64,000 bases of DNA from Episyrphus balteatus (taxonomy: Eukaryota > Arthropoda > Insecta > Diptera > Syrphidae), in the NCBI RefSeq assembly GCF_945859705.1, contig NC_079136.1:94301120-94365119 (forward strand). Direction: 5' to 3'. Position numbers and translations under genes: made by a program. Shown here piece after piece: positions 1 through 12,264 of the stretch; position 1 is the stretch's first letter, and the number at the start of each line of letters is the position of its first letter. The notes below the pieces were generated by a model. It ran no database searches. It saw only the letters and a list, made by a program, of their open reading frames with translations, and had not been told where the DNA came from.

Positions 1-117
1 AATACAAAAAGAATTATCAAAATTGGTTTACCTAGTCCAAAGTAAAGGCTTAACTACAATGATCTAAAAAGTGAAAAAGTGGGAAATTTACAAAAGTAAA
101 AAAAAATTATTTCTTTC

Positions 118-281
118 AAGGCTTGGCCACACCGAAGGGTACATGCGGTAGCGGTACGGGTATTTGTATGAAAAAAATTCCAAACTGACACATCAACGTT
201 CAGATGTGGAATTTTTTTAATACAAATATCGTTACCGCTACCCGTATCGCTACCGCATACCCTCCGGTGTGGCCAAGCCTT
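118..281. mobile_element. MITE, GGCTTGGCCACACC family, copy 1
   Basis: A 164-bp hairpin. The left end aaggcttggccacaccg is the reverse complement of the right end cggtgtggccaagcctt, and the arms (gcggtagcggtacggg and its complement) stay paired almost to the centre. Related copies lie at 1344-1740 and 43605-43762. It has no coding capacity, as expected of a non-autonomous DNA element. The target-site duplication is ambiguous. Confidence 0.8.
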
Positions 282-735
282 CAAGCTCCATTTGTTTTTG
301 GAAAAAACTACAAAAATTGTTTTTCAAACCAAAAAATAAGCTATCTGCATCATTATTTTTAATTTTTTGGTCGAAAAAACTATCACAAAATAAGTTTGAA
401 AATTTTCACTTTTTGACTTTTTGCAAAAAGTGGCCGTTGTAGTTATACCTTAATGAGGTAACAAACATACAAAAAAAAAATACAGGCGAATTGATAACCT
501 CCTAGCTTTTCGAAGTCGGTTAAAAATAGTTAAAATTAACTGTGCCGTAGTACTTACGTAGGTAACAATTAAAATAGTCATTTTTAACTTTGATGCTCAT
601 AGTTAGAAATAACTATTATTATAAAAGTTACACGCTACAGCAAAAAAGAAGTATAATTATTTTTTTTAGGTAGTTACAAAAAACTACTACCAAAAGTACA
701 AGTTTGAAGTAGTGTCTCGTGTTGCAATTATTTGC

Positions 736-835
736 CTAAATTTCAAAAGAACTGCATTTAATCGAAAACAAGCCTTGGAAATATAAACAAGCTACCAAAT
801 CCTGAGAGCCCTTAAATTTGCCTATCAGCATATTT
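736..835 (-). repeat. Dispersed repeat related to 28640-28750
   Basis: The reverse complement of this stretch (aacgaaatatgctgatagg, then aagggctctca-gatttggta, then ttttcgatt-aatgca) matches 28660-28755 closely. At the second site the block directly follows tacagggtgtccc, a typical DNA-transposon terminus, so both are probably remnants of the same element. Confidence 0.55.
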
Positions 836-1343
836 CGTTAAAAAAAATAAAAAAATAATCATTTTTATTAAAAACACAAAACCAACTTCCATGGATCAAA
901 AATGGGTTTTATGGTTTTTCTCATAGTTTCTAGAGCCAGAACCACACCAGCAGGCACCAGCTTTCCAATACAAAAAGAATTATCAACATTGGTTCACTAA
1001 GTCCAAAATTATGAGGTTACAAACAAAAAAAAAAAAATACAAAAAAATAGAAATGAATTGATCTCCTCCTTTTTGGAAGCCGGTAAAATGAATAAGCTGG
1101 GTTGTAAACTTCACTAGTTAACATAACTAATTTTTGTTTGTTGCTGCCTATCTAAGTCGCTTTTCTTTTTCAGAAGGCTTTTCTGAAGGCTTTCTGCGTG
1201 TGCTGAACTTGAATCAGAAAAAATTAATCAGCTCCCGTTTTTGAAATATTACCGTTAAAAAAGGCAAAAAAACGATTTTTTTACTACTTCCAGCTTTCTC
1301 AAGTTTCAGTAAAATTAAAAAGAAAGTAATTTCGTCAAACTTA

Positions 1344-1740
1344 AAGGCTTGGCCACACCGAAGGGTACATGCGGTAGCGGTACGGATACATGGTATAAAA
1401 AGAGAAGGTATGATCATTAGAAAAAACTCAGTATCGAGAACTGTCAAAACTTATGGCTACTTAAGGTTTTGACAACCCAGCCCATTGAAATTGTTGTTGT
1501 AAACAAATTTTTCTTGGAAATTGTTGTTGCTTTTGACTCTGCCAAATGCCAAACGTCAAAACCTTACTACCCCATTTTGTAAGATGGCGGCTCTAATGAT
1601 CATACCTTGTCTTTTTATACCATGGTACGGATAATTGTATGAAAAAAATTTCACATCTGAACGCTGATGTGTCAGTTTGGAATTTTTTTCATACAAGTAC
1701 CCGTACCGCTTAAAGACAAAACTGGGTTCGCCGAAGCCTT
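1344..1740. mobile_element. MITE, GGCTTGG family, copy 2, split by a nested insertion
   Basis: This starts with the same aaggcttggccacaccgaag end as the copy at 118 and ends with cgaagcctt. It is interrupted at 1389-1624 by a complete 236-bp MULE-like MITE. Removing that insert and one copy of its 9-bp duplication gives back a hairpin like the first copy, although the right end is diverged. Confidence 0.75.
1389..1624 (+). mobile_element. MULE-like 236-bp MITE (CATGGTATAAAAAGA ends), copy 1
   Basis: The terminal inverted repeats are catggtataaaaagagaaggtatgatcat and its near complement. An exact 9-bp target-site duplication, gtacggata, lies at 1380-1388 and 1625-1633. Nine-base duplications are typical of Mutator-like elements. 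It encodes no protein. Sister copies are at 45518, 50707 and 55527. Confidence 0.9.
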
Positions 1741-1789
1741 TAAATTGACATTTAGGCAATTTAATAAAATAATGGGAATATGTCCATCT

Positions 1790-2036
1790 TCAGGTGGTAA
1801 GGACTTCATGCAAAAAAATTTGCAGTAAAATCAACTCCTTGTTATAACGTTTTTTTCCCATACATTTTGAATTAGTTTGGCACATGGACCACTTTACACT
1901 CTCTTTTCGACGATTTCGACAATTCCACACCAGAACGTCGAAATTCCGGTTTGGATTTTTTTTCATACAAAAACACCGTCGGCACCGTTTTTTGTTATCG
2001 GTCGTAGTTGGTGTGTGAGAACCTTTAACCACCTCT
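1790..2036. repeat. Diverged hairpin-like repeat
   Basis: The ends pair loosely (aggtggtaaggac and ctttaaccacct). The interior, near 1926-1970 (cacaccagaacgtcgaaattcc, tttggattttttttcatacaa), resembles the centre of the GGCTTGG MITEs, so this may be an old relative of them. Confidence 0.4.
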
Positions 2037-2040
2037 AAAA

Positions 2041-3560
2041 AAAAGCGCCTAATGTGTATTCACCTTCAAATTAAAATCTATTCTAATTAGTCCGCCATTT
2101 TACTAATTTTCTCCTGCACATACACAAATCTACTACAATCTACTGTCTACTTCTAAGCATACGGTATTGCCATCCCCCAATTATTTCTCTACCTCCATAC
2201 GTCAGTACAGTATACTTCGAGAGCGAGTGCATGAAAACTTTTTCTTCTATCTTCATTTTCGTCCTCTCCTCTATGCACAGAAGCAAAAATAAAATAAAAA
2301 AAAAATCAAATCAACCCAAGTGAAAATGAACATATTGTTCTGTAAAGTGAATTAAAAATTTATCAAAAAAAAGAAATTTTATTATTCACAAATATTATGT
2401 TCTACATATTACTTTTTACAACAAAACAAAAATCTAAGGAGCAACTTTACAGACGATTATAAAAACCAACAAAAAAAAACCCTCTTAAAACATTTCTCTT
2501 GTGGGTAAGTAAATATGAAGAAGAAAAAAAAAAATAAATGAGTCTTCTTCCCCCCAGGAAGAATGACATCGTGAAAAACGTCTCGTCCATCAAAAACTCT
2601 TCAATCTCGTGCACTAATTAATAAAACTATAATTGATATAATTTGAGTTGGAAAGTATACAAATTTTGTTGTTTTTAAAAAGAAAATTATTATTGTAATA
2701 ACCTCAAGTCGCTAGTCGTGAACTTATCATCAAAGTTGACCCGAAACCGCGATATTTTTGGATAGAAATGTGATTCCAAAAAGTTTCACTGGGTTGTTTT
2801 TCTTTTTTGTTTTTTTGTAAATATTTTTTTGTCACTTGCAAACCAGATTCGTTTTGAAGACATTTTTTATCCACAACCAAAATTATACAAGTTAAGTATA
2901 GTTCTGATTTTGTTGAATTCCCAATCAACCATTAATAAATTTATAATAAATCCTTAAAATGTTATATTCCAAATCAAAATAAACGCATTCTGAGGGGGTT
3001 TACATTTTCCAAGTGCCGGTTATAAATCGATTTATACTTGCTCTGGTTTCATTAATCTGTTTCTGTCTATATGCTTTATTTGACATGCCTTCAAATTGTG
3101 CGGCGCTAAACTCGGTAACACCAACAAGTTTTTTTTTCTTATCTTTTTGTTTTTTTTTTCTTTTCTTGTAACCACAGGCACATTTGAATAAATTTCTAAT
3201 CAGTTTTTAAGTAAAATTTTGAATTTTATAATAAAAGTACATTGAACAGGAGTGGCATTTTTCAAAATGAACATTTTTAACCGGAAGTGTTTCCCGGTTG
3301 GAAGTTTAGTGTTTGGGGAAACCAATAAGTAAACAAGCTCTTAGCAAAGATCTAGATCTTGATGTTTTGTTCATTCGTTTCAACTTCCTCTGTCTTCAGG
3401 TTAAGGATTATTCCATATCTGAGGTAGAGTAATTTTGGATGTCGTTGCATTTGTCTGTTCAAAGAGTTCTCTAGCATATCCCATTTTTCGCTATTGTAGG
3501 TATATTTAATGTTGGAAATAGCGCTTTTTAGATTGTGTTCCGTTCAAGAATATATCGTCG
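2041..3560. other. Gene-free stretch, no recognised content
   Basis: AT-rich sequence with short simple-sequence runs. A 74-codon open frame on the - strand (2928-2704) matches nothing I know. The less repetitive part at 2100-2350 (CT-rich, containing cgtcagtacagtatac) could be an upstream promoter or untranslated exon, but nothing in the sequence proves it. Confidence 0.4.
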
Positions 3561-3568
3561 GCACAACG

Positions 3569-4449
3569 CACACTGGGGCCTACTATATGGGAGGGATGCC
3601 CAAAAGTCCATTTCTTAAATTATAATTTTTACGTTTTTTTTTGTTTTATTTCGTGAGTATAGGTTCTTCCCTATCTATTTCCAAGCTTTATATCATGAAT
3701 TAAGCACAACAGCTAAAAAAGTGAAGCATCAAAGTGCAAAGTTTTATACCATTGATTTCATCCAGTTTTAGTGGTTAATCATGGATATAATTTTTTTCTT
3801 CGTATTTAGTGAAAATAAAAATAACTAAAAATTATCAGCTATGGGCCAAGGTAAGTAGAGTTCACTGAAGTGTTTTTTAGAATTATACCTTTTAAAATAT
3901 CAGAGATATTTGAGGCTAAAATCGGAGGTCTTTTTTCGAGAAATTATTGATTTTCATGGAAATGCGCAAGGTTCTTTTAAAACTATTGCCTGTTTATAAT
4001 GCATAGGGGTACTCTTAACATAAAACTGAACTCAAAAGTAAAAGCCTCCTGCGCATTTCAATGAAAATCGATAATTTCTCGAAAAAAGACCTCCGATTTT
4101 AGCCTCAAATATCTCTGATATTTTAAAAGGTATAATTCTAAAAAACACTTCAGTGAACTCTACTTACCTTGGCCCATAGCTGATAATTTTTAGTTATTTT
4201 TATTTTCACTAAATACGAAGAAAAAAATTATATCCATGATTAACCACTAAAACTGGATGAAATCAATGGTATCAAACTTTGCACTTTGATGCTTCACTTT
4301 TTTAGCTGTTGTGCTTAATTCATGATATAAAGCTTGGAAATAGATAGGGAAGAACATGTACTCATGAAATAAAACCAAAAATAACGTAAAAGTTATAATT
4401 TAAGAAATGGACTTTTGGGCATCCCTCCCATATATTAGGCCCCAGTGTG
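3569..4449. mobile_element. Foldback element, two 401-bp arms
   Basis: A near-perfect palindrome. The left arm runs 3568-3968 and the right arm 4050-4450, with an 81-bp spacer. The ends are cacactggggcc and ggccccagtgtg. A 5-bp direct repeat, caacg, flanks it at 3564-3568 and 4450-4454, consistent with a target-site duplication. It has no protein-coding capacity. A transcript would form a hairpin of about 400 bp. Confidence 0.88.
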
Positions 4450-4450
4450 C

Positions 4451-4660
4451 AACGCCAAAACCGCGAATCTGCATTTTTGGACATTTTCACTTTAATGCGA
4501 CATTTTATTTGTTATCCCTCTATTATTCCATCTGTTGCCTAGAGGTCTAAACTACCAATTTCCGTTACACTAGCTTCAATAAAATTGCATGAGTTTCTAA
4601 AACTCTGAAGCCGTTTTTCTCAAAACTACAATGTGCAGATTCGTGGTTTTGGCTTTGCGC
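4451..4660. repeat. Inverted repeat next to the foldback
   Basis: ccaaaaccgcgaatctgca at about 4455 is matched by tgcagattcgtggttttgg at about 4635-4655. The pair sits directly beside the foldback, so the foldback may have inserted into or beside another small inverted-repeat element. Confidence 0.5.
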
Positions 4661-5869
4661 CCACGATATTTGATCGTCATCACCAGGGAACGAATTTTCC
4701 TAACTTTGCTTTTTTTCGTTATCGTAAGAAATTATAGACTTTATACAAACACGATTCATGCCTCCCTGATTCCAAATAAATGTTATTTTTTCTCAAGCAT
4801 TTAAATACATTTTTAAGTTTTGTTGGGCCTTAAAACTTTCGAAAGCTTGCAAAAACAAGGTAGTAAATGTACATTTATTTACTTTTTACATTTATTTATT
4901 TTTTTTTTTCAAAGGGCACCAATTGGGCAAGTGTTCCCCTTTTTTTAAGAATAGCAACGAAAATGAAATTTTGAAAACTCACTACTGTTTTCAACTTCAG
5001 TCATGGACTAAAAATATATGAACAAACAATTGATGTAACTAATGGCGACATCAACTTCAGACTTTCCGAAAATATTGAAGTTTCTGATCATGTAAAGAAG
5101 GCTTTCAGCTCATTTAAGACGCTTCTTAAAGACGATCGCAGGAGGCAGTTTTCTGAAAACTTTAAAAAACTGTTGGTAGTTAAATTAATTAAATATTAAG
5201 CTCATTTTTCTTTTATTTAACAAATCGCTTTCCGAAAATTATAAGGTTTTATGTTTTATGGAAACCCCTGCAGACATACATACAACCCTATAATTCTCAG
5301 CCAGCGAATTATAGGGGTTAATTTTAAGATCATCACAAATTGGTTTGCTATTCATAAATCCCTTTATAGATCCCAAAGTACTTGGCCTTTTCCCACTGAA
5401 AAAGTTGTAATTCATTCAATTTAAGCTTGTTCAATGGTTATTTCTTTTTATAAACTGTTTCGCTCTTACAGTAAGTTCGGGTAATGTGGTGGAGGCGGGT
5501 TAGACCGAAAACAAACAGCCAATTTTTGGAATGGGGGTATAATCAAAACATGAGTATGCAGTTTTATAACCTTACGCCTTCTGACCACGAATTAAAAACC
5601 TGGAAACTTTAAATCGCGCCTTTATAAGGTTTTCGGGGGTTTAACAAGACTAGTTTAACAATTAAAGTGAGAAGGCTAATTTAACACCAATTCACATTCT
5701 GAATAAAAGAATTGATGCTCTGTCATTTTTCCTAAGCTTGAATACCTCAATCTCACCGATGCCACAAGTAGAACTAAAGATATAAGCTTTTTTAACTAAT
5801 TATATTTTTGGAGAGTTTTGAGTTCAAACAAACAAATACAAAATGAAACAGATGATGTATAACCTTACA
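4661..5869. other. Gene-free stretch
   Basis: No gene is supported here. A small perfect stem (ccctataattc and gaattatagggg) is centred near 5300. The rest is AT-rich unique-looking sequence with no conserved reading frame. Confidence 0.4.
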
Positions 5870-6103
5870 CCCCTATTACGTTTTTCAACTATCAATTGTT
5901 AGTTGATAAAAAATAAATTTTGATCTCTTATTATCTAATTAAAAAAAAATAAATAAAACAAAGAATGATGCCACCCGTTTTTATTTGAAATGTAATTGAA
6001 AACTTCCATAAAAAAAGACCAGTTTTTCCCCAAATTAGATTTTTAAAACACCGTATTCATCTACTATCAGTTGACAGTTGAAATCGTAATAGGGGTGCTA
6101 AAC
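5870..6103. repeat. Short inverted-repeat element (MITE-like)
   Basis: acacccctattacg, followed by a diverged caact-tcaattgtt region, is mirrored by aactatcagttgacagttg...cgtaataggggtgc on the right. The ends lie about 230 bp apart with an AT-rich middle. No clear target-site duplication was found. Confidence 0.6.
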
Positions 6104-7864
6104 AGCTTACATCTTCAGTTATATTGATCACATCGTCAAAATTGAGGTGTGGTGGGCTAGCAAAGCATCAGTTCCTATATTTAAAATGTGAAATAGTGTG
6201 TATTAAGCCCACTCATATTAATTTTAATTTGTTTTATTTCTGTTCGTAACTATGTGCGAGCAATTTTTATATAAAAAAAAACTGATCAACAATTTACAAA
6301 AACAAATGTTCACATTTATTTTAAATACTGCTGTGTGTGAAAGTGCGTGTGCACTCGAGTAAATTTCGTTCAAAATCGAAATCTGGAAAATACTGTTCAC
6401 TTCCTCTGTCACTAGGAAAAAATTCTTACGAAACTACTTCTTTAATGGATTAGAAGAACTATCAGAACTCTCAGGCAATAACCTACTGAACTTTGTCAAG
6501 TCCTCCAAATGGCTCGACCAACCATAGCATTCATAGGTTAACACTTTTTCATGAAGTTACAATGCGTCAGGGTATCACAAGGGATCTACATTGATCTAAG
6601 TGTGACGGTAACAAAATCACCTGTCAGCCTATATAACCTAGCCATTTCTAAAAGTTTAATGGTTGTTTTGTATTTTTATAACACCAAGAGAAAGATAAGT
6701 CCTTTCAAATAAGATTTAATTTATGTTCAAAAAGCTTTCACTTACAGCGAAATAGCCTGGGGAATACTTAAGAGCTGCAAATGCTCCGGTCTAAATGTTG
6801 AAATTTTTCACAACAACGAAAATGTACCACCGTCAATAATAATGTGAAACTTGTAAAAAAATGTCCTTACCTTTTGCTCAATTTTTCGTTTTCAATTGGT
6901 ATACGGCCGACGTCTATTCCGGTTTGATTTCAGTATATTACCCGCCATCCCTATGAGAAAGACTTATAATCCATATAAAAGAGTTTATGTAGTTCAATTA
7001 GATCGGAAATTTTGCTTTTTTATCAACATGCGTTTTGGATTGTTTAACGAAATTGAATTGGAATCGAAAAGACAATTAGATTCCATTTAAAGAAACCGTA
7101 GTTATTTTTTTCATTTGTTATATATATTCTTAAATAATTTGTCTTGTAGTAATCTCCTACAAATACGCTTCCTTAGTTACATAAATATATGCTTACATTT
7201 TTTTTACAATGAGCCGAAAATATCAAACTTAAGAGTTGGAAAACTTTAAAAATGTTCTATTCGTCAATATTTCAAGCGCAATTAATATTACATGTCTAAG
7301 AAGAAAAACGACATTTTAAGTATCAAGAAAATATATTAAGAAAAAGTTAATCCATTTGAATTTAAAGTGTTGAATAGTGAATAACGTGTTTAGCAAGATT
7401 CTGCGCGCCAATTTCACGAGAAGATCTTTTTTCAAAAGCCGTGAGAATTATGAAAAGTAAAACAAAAACTTACCATGAAAAAAAAAAACAATCATATTTT
7501 AAAAGATCACTTTGTATAGATAATCCACAGCTTCAAATTGTTTATCCTTATTTAGAAAAAAATCTGAAGTAATTCCCTGTAAGTTTTTATTGTTGGACTC
7601 TGCGGTAAATTTTGACTGACTGGAATTCAAACTTGTAAAGTGCTTCTCCTCTATGTCGTACGTTTTTGGTTTTTTTTTTTTTAATAAATATTCAAATAAA
7701 AACTGAACTAATCGGCAGACTTTTCCGCTCCTGCAGATACCTCGCTTGCGCCCATTACTTCTTATTAATTTGATTAAGTTTTAATAATTTATTATTACTA
7801 TTCTATTTAAAGGTGTTTCGAGCTTAACTTAAAAGGCATCATTGTGTAGTGTTTTAATCTAATT
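6104..7864. other. Upstream region of ear, no gene recognised
   Basis: AT-rich sequence between the last hairpin and the ear start codon. Short open frames (for example 6896-7090) show no family signature. The ear promoter and 5' untranslated sequence must lie in this region. A ttatttaaag-gtgtttcg junction at about 7812 could be a 5' UTR splice site or simply transcribed leader. No TATA box stands out. Confidence 0.4.
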
Positions 7865-10544
7865 ATGGCAATAAAGGTCCAATTTGAAATTGGACATACG
7901 GCAACGGTGAAAACCAAGCGCACTCCTGAAGGCTTCACTCATGATTGGGAGTTATACGTGCAAGGTGTTAACAAAGCTGATATTAGTGCATTTGTTGATA
8001 AAGTTGTATTTAACTTACATGACTCTTTTCCAAGACCCAAGCGATGTAAGTTTAAAATTATTATATTCTTCAAGTTGAATTTTAACATTTAATTCTCCTT
8101 TTTTTGTTTATATAGCAATTAAAGAACCACCATACGTAATTAAAGAATCTGGTTACGCTGGCTTCGTACTCAACATAGATATCTATTTCCGCAATCGTGA
8201 TGAGCCAAAAAGAGTAACATACTCCTATGACTTGGATCTACAACATGAAGGTCCACCATATCATCGTTTTGAAATAAAAAAATTCATTTTTGAAATTCCA
8301 TCAGAAGATTTCCGACAGAAACTTGTCAAAGGTGGTGGTATTGCTGTGTCAGCTGTTGTCGGTGGTGCTATTGCCAGTGACGATAAAAGTCTCGATATGA
8401 ATGTGCCAGATAATCGAAGTCAAATGGTCGGCAAACCGAAATTAAGCAGTGATGCAACAAGTTCGACTTCTTCGTCTTCTTCGAAAAAACACAAACAGCG
8501 ACCAGACGATAGTAAATTAAATACTTTTGCTAATCTCTTTGGAACCCCAATTACCAAAAGTGCTCAGAAATTTTCACCAGATCCAAAAACTAAAACAGCA
8601 AATGGTGGTGCAATTGCCCCAACAGGTCCTTCTGTACCAGGTAAAGGCAAAGATAAATCAAATTCAGCTAGTAGTGGTGCAACAGCTGGAACTGTATTGT
8701 CAGGTCCTGTTGCTGGAAGTGGCAAGGATAAAGAAAAGCCCGATAAAAAGGATAAACATAAGCAACTGACAAGCCCACATAAGGAAAAATTACACGAAGA
8801 AAAAGAAAGTAAGAAAAAATCTGATGGAAAGCACGAAAAGCGAGAAGAGAAGAAAAAGGATAAAAAAGACAAGGAGAAAGAAAGAGAAAGGACTAAAGAT
8901 AAAACTTCTAAAAGATCTCTCAGTCCGAAAAGTGCAGCAGCATCAGCGCCTAGTCCTAAACGACCAAGTCCTGTGCGTTCTTCGTCTGCCGCTAGTCGAG
9001 ACGATACATCAGTAAAATCATCTACGAAGGCAGCTGAAAGTGACAAACGCGGAAGCAGCTCCTCCAGCGGAAAAAAGTCGAAAAAAGAAAAGAAATCACA
9101 CGACAAGGAACGTGAACACAAAGAAAAACATCGAACTGATGTTAAAGAAACCGTTCCTGTGGCCAGTCTTGCACCAACACCTGCAGCTGCAGTTCCCACT
9201 GCTGCAACCTCATCACAACCGCCAAAGGCTTCAAATACAACAGTGACTCCCAAAATTGATCTCAATAGCAATAAAAATCAAAAAGTCTCTGATAAAGAAA
9301 AGGACTTGAAGAAAAGTGACTCGAAATCTTCGGAGAAAGAGAGTACGCCAGTACAAGGGAGCGATAAGAAATCTTCAACAGAAAAAGATAAAAAGTCACA
9401 CAAACACAAAAAGAAAGATAAGAATAAAGAAAAGGAAAAAGAGAAAGAAAAAGATAAGGATAAAGATAAAGATCAAGCATCTAAGAAATCAACCAGCAGC
9501 AAAGATAAAAAAGACAAAAAAGATAAGACTGTGAAAAATGAATCTGCAGCTCCAACAACAACCACCAGCAATAGCAATTCTTCAGCAATATCAAAGAAAT
9601 CTTCATCCACAACAGACGTGGATACACCAATCGAGTCTGGCAGCACAAAATCAGCCCCAAATTTAGCGTCGGGCACATCTTCGACCAAGACAACGTCAAC
9701 AACAAACAAACAAAGCAATAATGTCACTGCATTAACTGTGCCTCCATCAAATAATAGCACTTCTACCAACACAGGAACAACATCATCAGCAAGTGGCCTT
9801 TCATCTGCTCCAAATGACCTCAGCGATGTAGATAGTATCAACTCGGAGAGTCTGCATACGGTTTCAAATTCGAATTCAGATAAAGCTGCCCCAATACAAA
9901 ATTCAGACAGCTCAAATAGTAGTTTTCCGGAATTACCGGCAGCAGCCTCTAAGGCATCGGCTGTATTTCAAGCTCCAGCTAATCCTCAGCCAACACCTCC
10001 GACAACTCCATTAGCAACTGCAGCTCCAGCGGCAATATCTGAACCACCACCTAGGGCACAAGCAACACCACCTGTTGATAAGAAAACTCATCGCAGCGGT
10101 GCTGAAAAATCAAAGGCTGACAAAACTGCTGAAAAGGAGGACAAGAAACGCCGAAGAAACTCCACAGCAGTAAACACTTTCGTTGAACCGCCTTTGAAAC
10201 AAATCAAAAAAGATCTAAAGCCAACTCGAGAGAAAACCCAATCACCGCTACTTCGCGCCGAAGAAAAACAAACTTTCTTACCTCCCCCGGCAACAACATC
10301 TGCACTACCAATCCAAAATACACCCGTTACGGCTCTCAATCTTGAATACTTGTCCGAATTGCAGGAACTTCATCAAAAAATTATGACCCTACAAGACAAC
10401 GAAGAGTTGCAACAAGTAGTCGAAATGATTGCCGCTACCGGACGCTACGAAATCACTAGTAAAACATTTGATTTCGATTTGTGTAAGCTGGATCGTCATA
10501 CGGTGCAAAGGTTGCAAGACTTTTTCGCTACCTCTGTGTCGTGA
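7865..10544 (+). CDS. ear: ENL/AF9-related YEATS-domain protein (ear)
   Basis: Two exons: 7865-8045 and 8116-10544, joined across a 70-bp GT-AG intron in phase 1, giving 869 residues. The YEATS domain occupies about residues 1-125. Acyl-lysine pocket residues known from human AF9 are visible: F24, H52, S54, F55 and the GYAGF loop with Y74, plus HDWELYV. A long Lys/Ser/Thr/Glu-rich disordered middle follows (about 160-740), then a C-terminal ANC1-homology domain (about 805-869, starting LEYLSELQELHQKI), which in this family binds AF4, DOT1L and Polycomb-type partners. The family reads acetylated histone H3 and works in the super elongation complex in the nucleus. The start codon is well supported because MAIKVQFEIGH begins the YEATS fold. 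Phosphorylation-rich KDKEK and SSSS tracts vary between species. Identity as the fly ear orthologue is recognised from domain order. Confidence 0.93.
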
Positions 10545-10711
10545 CACAAAATACGACTGTAGAAACCAAATAACAATTTTGTAGATCTTAAAAATTGAAT
10601 CTACTACAACACATCGCGCATTTCTTTACTCAAATTTCCTGCCCTTTTTTCTTATCCCACAAATAACAAAACAAAAAATATAAAAAAAAACAACAACAGC
10701 AAGAGACTTGC

Positions 10712-10799
10712 AATAAACCCAGGTAAAGCAAAAAGCAATTGTTAAATCTTTTTTAATTTATTATGAATTTATTCCCACATTTAAGTAAAAGAGAATAAA
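10712..10799 (+). terminator. Candidate poly(A) signals of ear
   Basis: AATAAA occurs at 10712-10717 and 10794-10799, about 170 and 250 bp after the ear stop codon, the second followed by an A-run. Either could direct 3' end formation. The region is so AT-rich that more AATAAA motifs follow, so the true site is uncertain. Confidence 0.4.
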
Positions 10800-10804
10800 T
10801 AAAA

Positions 10805-12115
10805 AAAAAACACAAAATGTGAAGTTTGTATATAAAAATCAAATAACTATATATTTTAGATTTTATCGTCATTAATATACACATAAATATATATATATAA
10901 ATATATTCATAGACTTTGTGGATTTATAAAATTGTAAATGTAAATATATTTCATAGAAAAAATATATATAATTATTATTATACTATTGAAGTTAAACAGA
11001 AATAAACAAAAAAATCAAATATTTGATAGAACTGTATATTAAAATAATAAATAATATAATACAAGAAACATCTATATTCGAAACAAAATTTATAGTCATC
11101 ACACATGTGTCCGTCCGCGCGTATTAAACAAAAAAAAATTATAAATTACACAATATTTATTCGAAAAATAAAAATAAATTACAAACCAAAAAAAAAAAAC
11201 AATTTAAATTAAAAAGTGACACATAGTATGACTCGTAATAATATAAATACACATACGTAAAAAATACAAAAAAAAAAAACAAAATAAGTATCAGGTTAGA
11301 TTTGGAATAAAATTCTAAATGATGGATTGTTGATGGTTGGTTAAGGAGAATAGTACAGGTTTATGGCAAAATAGAATTAGAAGGCTGTTAACACACATTA
11401 CGAAGCTTTTAAAGATAAAAGACTTTTCAACTTAAGATTATTGAAACATTAACATCTATTTTCGGAGTTTGATTTGTTTTTGATTTTCATAAAATAAAAG
11501 AAACACATTTTTGTGTGACCCGTAAAATCAGTTAAAGGCCAATTTAATTTATCGGTCATTATGGCGTATGCGGAACATTTTCTTCTTAGTTGAATTGTTT
11601 AAGTATCGCTTAACGGGAATAATAAGAGAAACCGTTTTAATGGAAAACTTTGGATTGTGACATTAATACAAATCCAATTTGTTACCAGTTTTTCTTTGAA
11701 AGCACTGCAATGCCCGTAACATGACTTTTACTTTTTGTCAGGCTAGTTCGTTTGGATTTAGTATTAGAAGATACTTGGATCAGGGTCATAATCTAAGATT
11801 TTAATTTTAGTAACCTAAAAACCTTATTTTTTAGTGGTTTCTTAACAGCTTCAGTGACCCTAAACAAATCTGAGTAAGACTTTCCATTTCAAGTTGAAAT
11901 TTTCGGTTAAACATAGTTTCTTAGTAGACCAAATAATATGAAAATCAGAATTGTTTACCATACTTGACCTCTTAAAAAAACATTATTATAAGAAAAATAA
12001 AATATGGAATGTTATCATTTCGGAACTTCTTATTGAAAGAAATTTTCTTCAGAACAAAGGGTGGATAAACCGTATTATTTTAAATAAAATGTTAGTAATA
12101 AAACCCAACATTTAG
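10805..12115. other. AT-rich gene-free stretch
   Basis: Very AT-rich, with A-runs and TA repeats up to about 11300. It may include a long ear 3' UTR. No open frame, hairpin or gene signature is supported. Confidence 0.4.
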
Positions 12116-12258
12116 TTCCATTCCTATCGGCTACGATTCCCGAAAAAAACAATCACTGAATCCGTTCGTAATGGAAAATTTCATACAAATCGTCACTACG
12201 ATCGGAGTTTGTGATTCTTTTTTTCGGGAATCGAAGAAAATTTCCGATACGAATGGAA
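12116..12258. mobile_element. MITE, CGATTCCCGAAAAA family, copy 1
   Basis: A hairpin of about 143 bp. ttccattcctatcgg and ccgatacgaatggaa form the ends, and inside them cgattcccgaaaaaa pairs with ttttttcgggaatcg. The middle aatggaaaatttcatacaaat recurs at about 58350 and 62047. The short open frames across it on both strands follow from the hairpin and are not genes. Confidence 0.78.
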
Positions 12259-12264
12259 TAAGTG

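Larger units (their letters stand above)
1..1085. repeat. Directly repeated block, copies at 1-505 and 967-1085
   Basis: The text starting at position 1 (aatacaaaaagaattatcaa) recurs at 967 with few changes. The flanking text near 450-505 (atgaggta-acaaac, then gaattgat-ctcct) recurs at 1010-1075. The first copy is longer because it carries the hairpin element at 118-281. This is a dispersed or tandemly duplicated repeat of unknown class. No coding potential was recognised in it. Confidence 0.5.

Noticed and set aside
8564..9271. 235-codon antisense frame in ear
   Set aside because: A low-complexity shadow of the Lys/Ser-rich coding strand.
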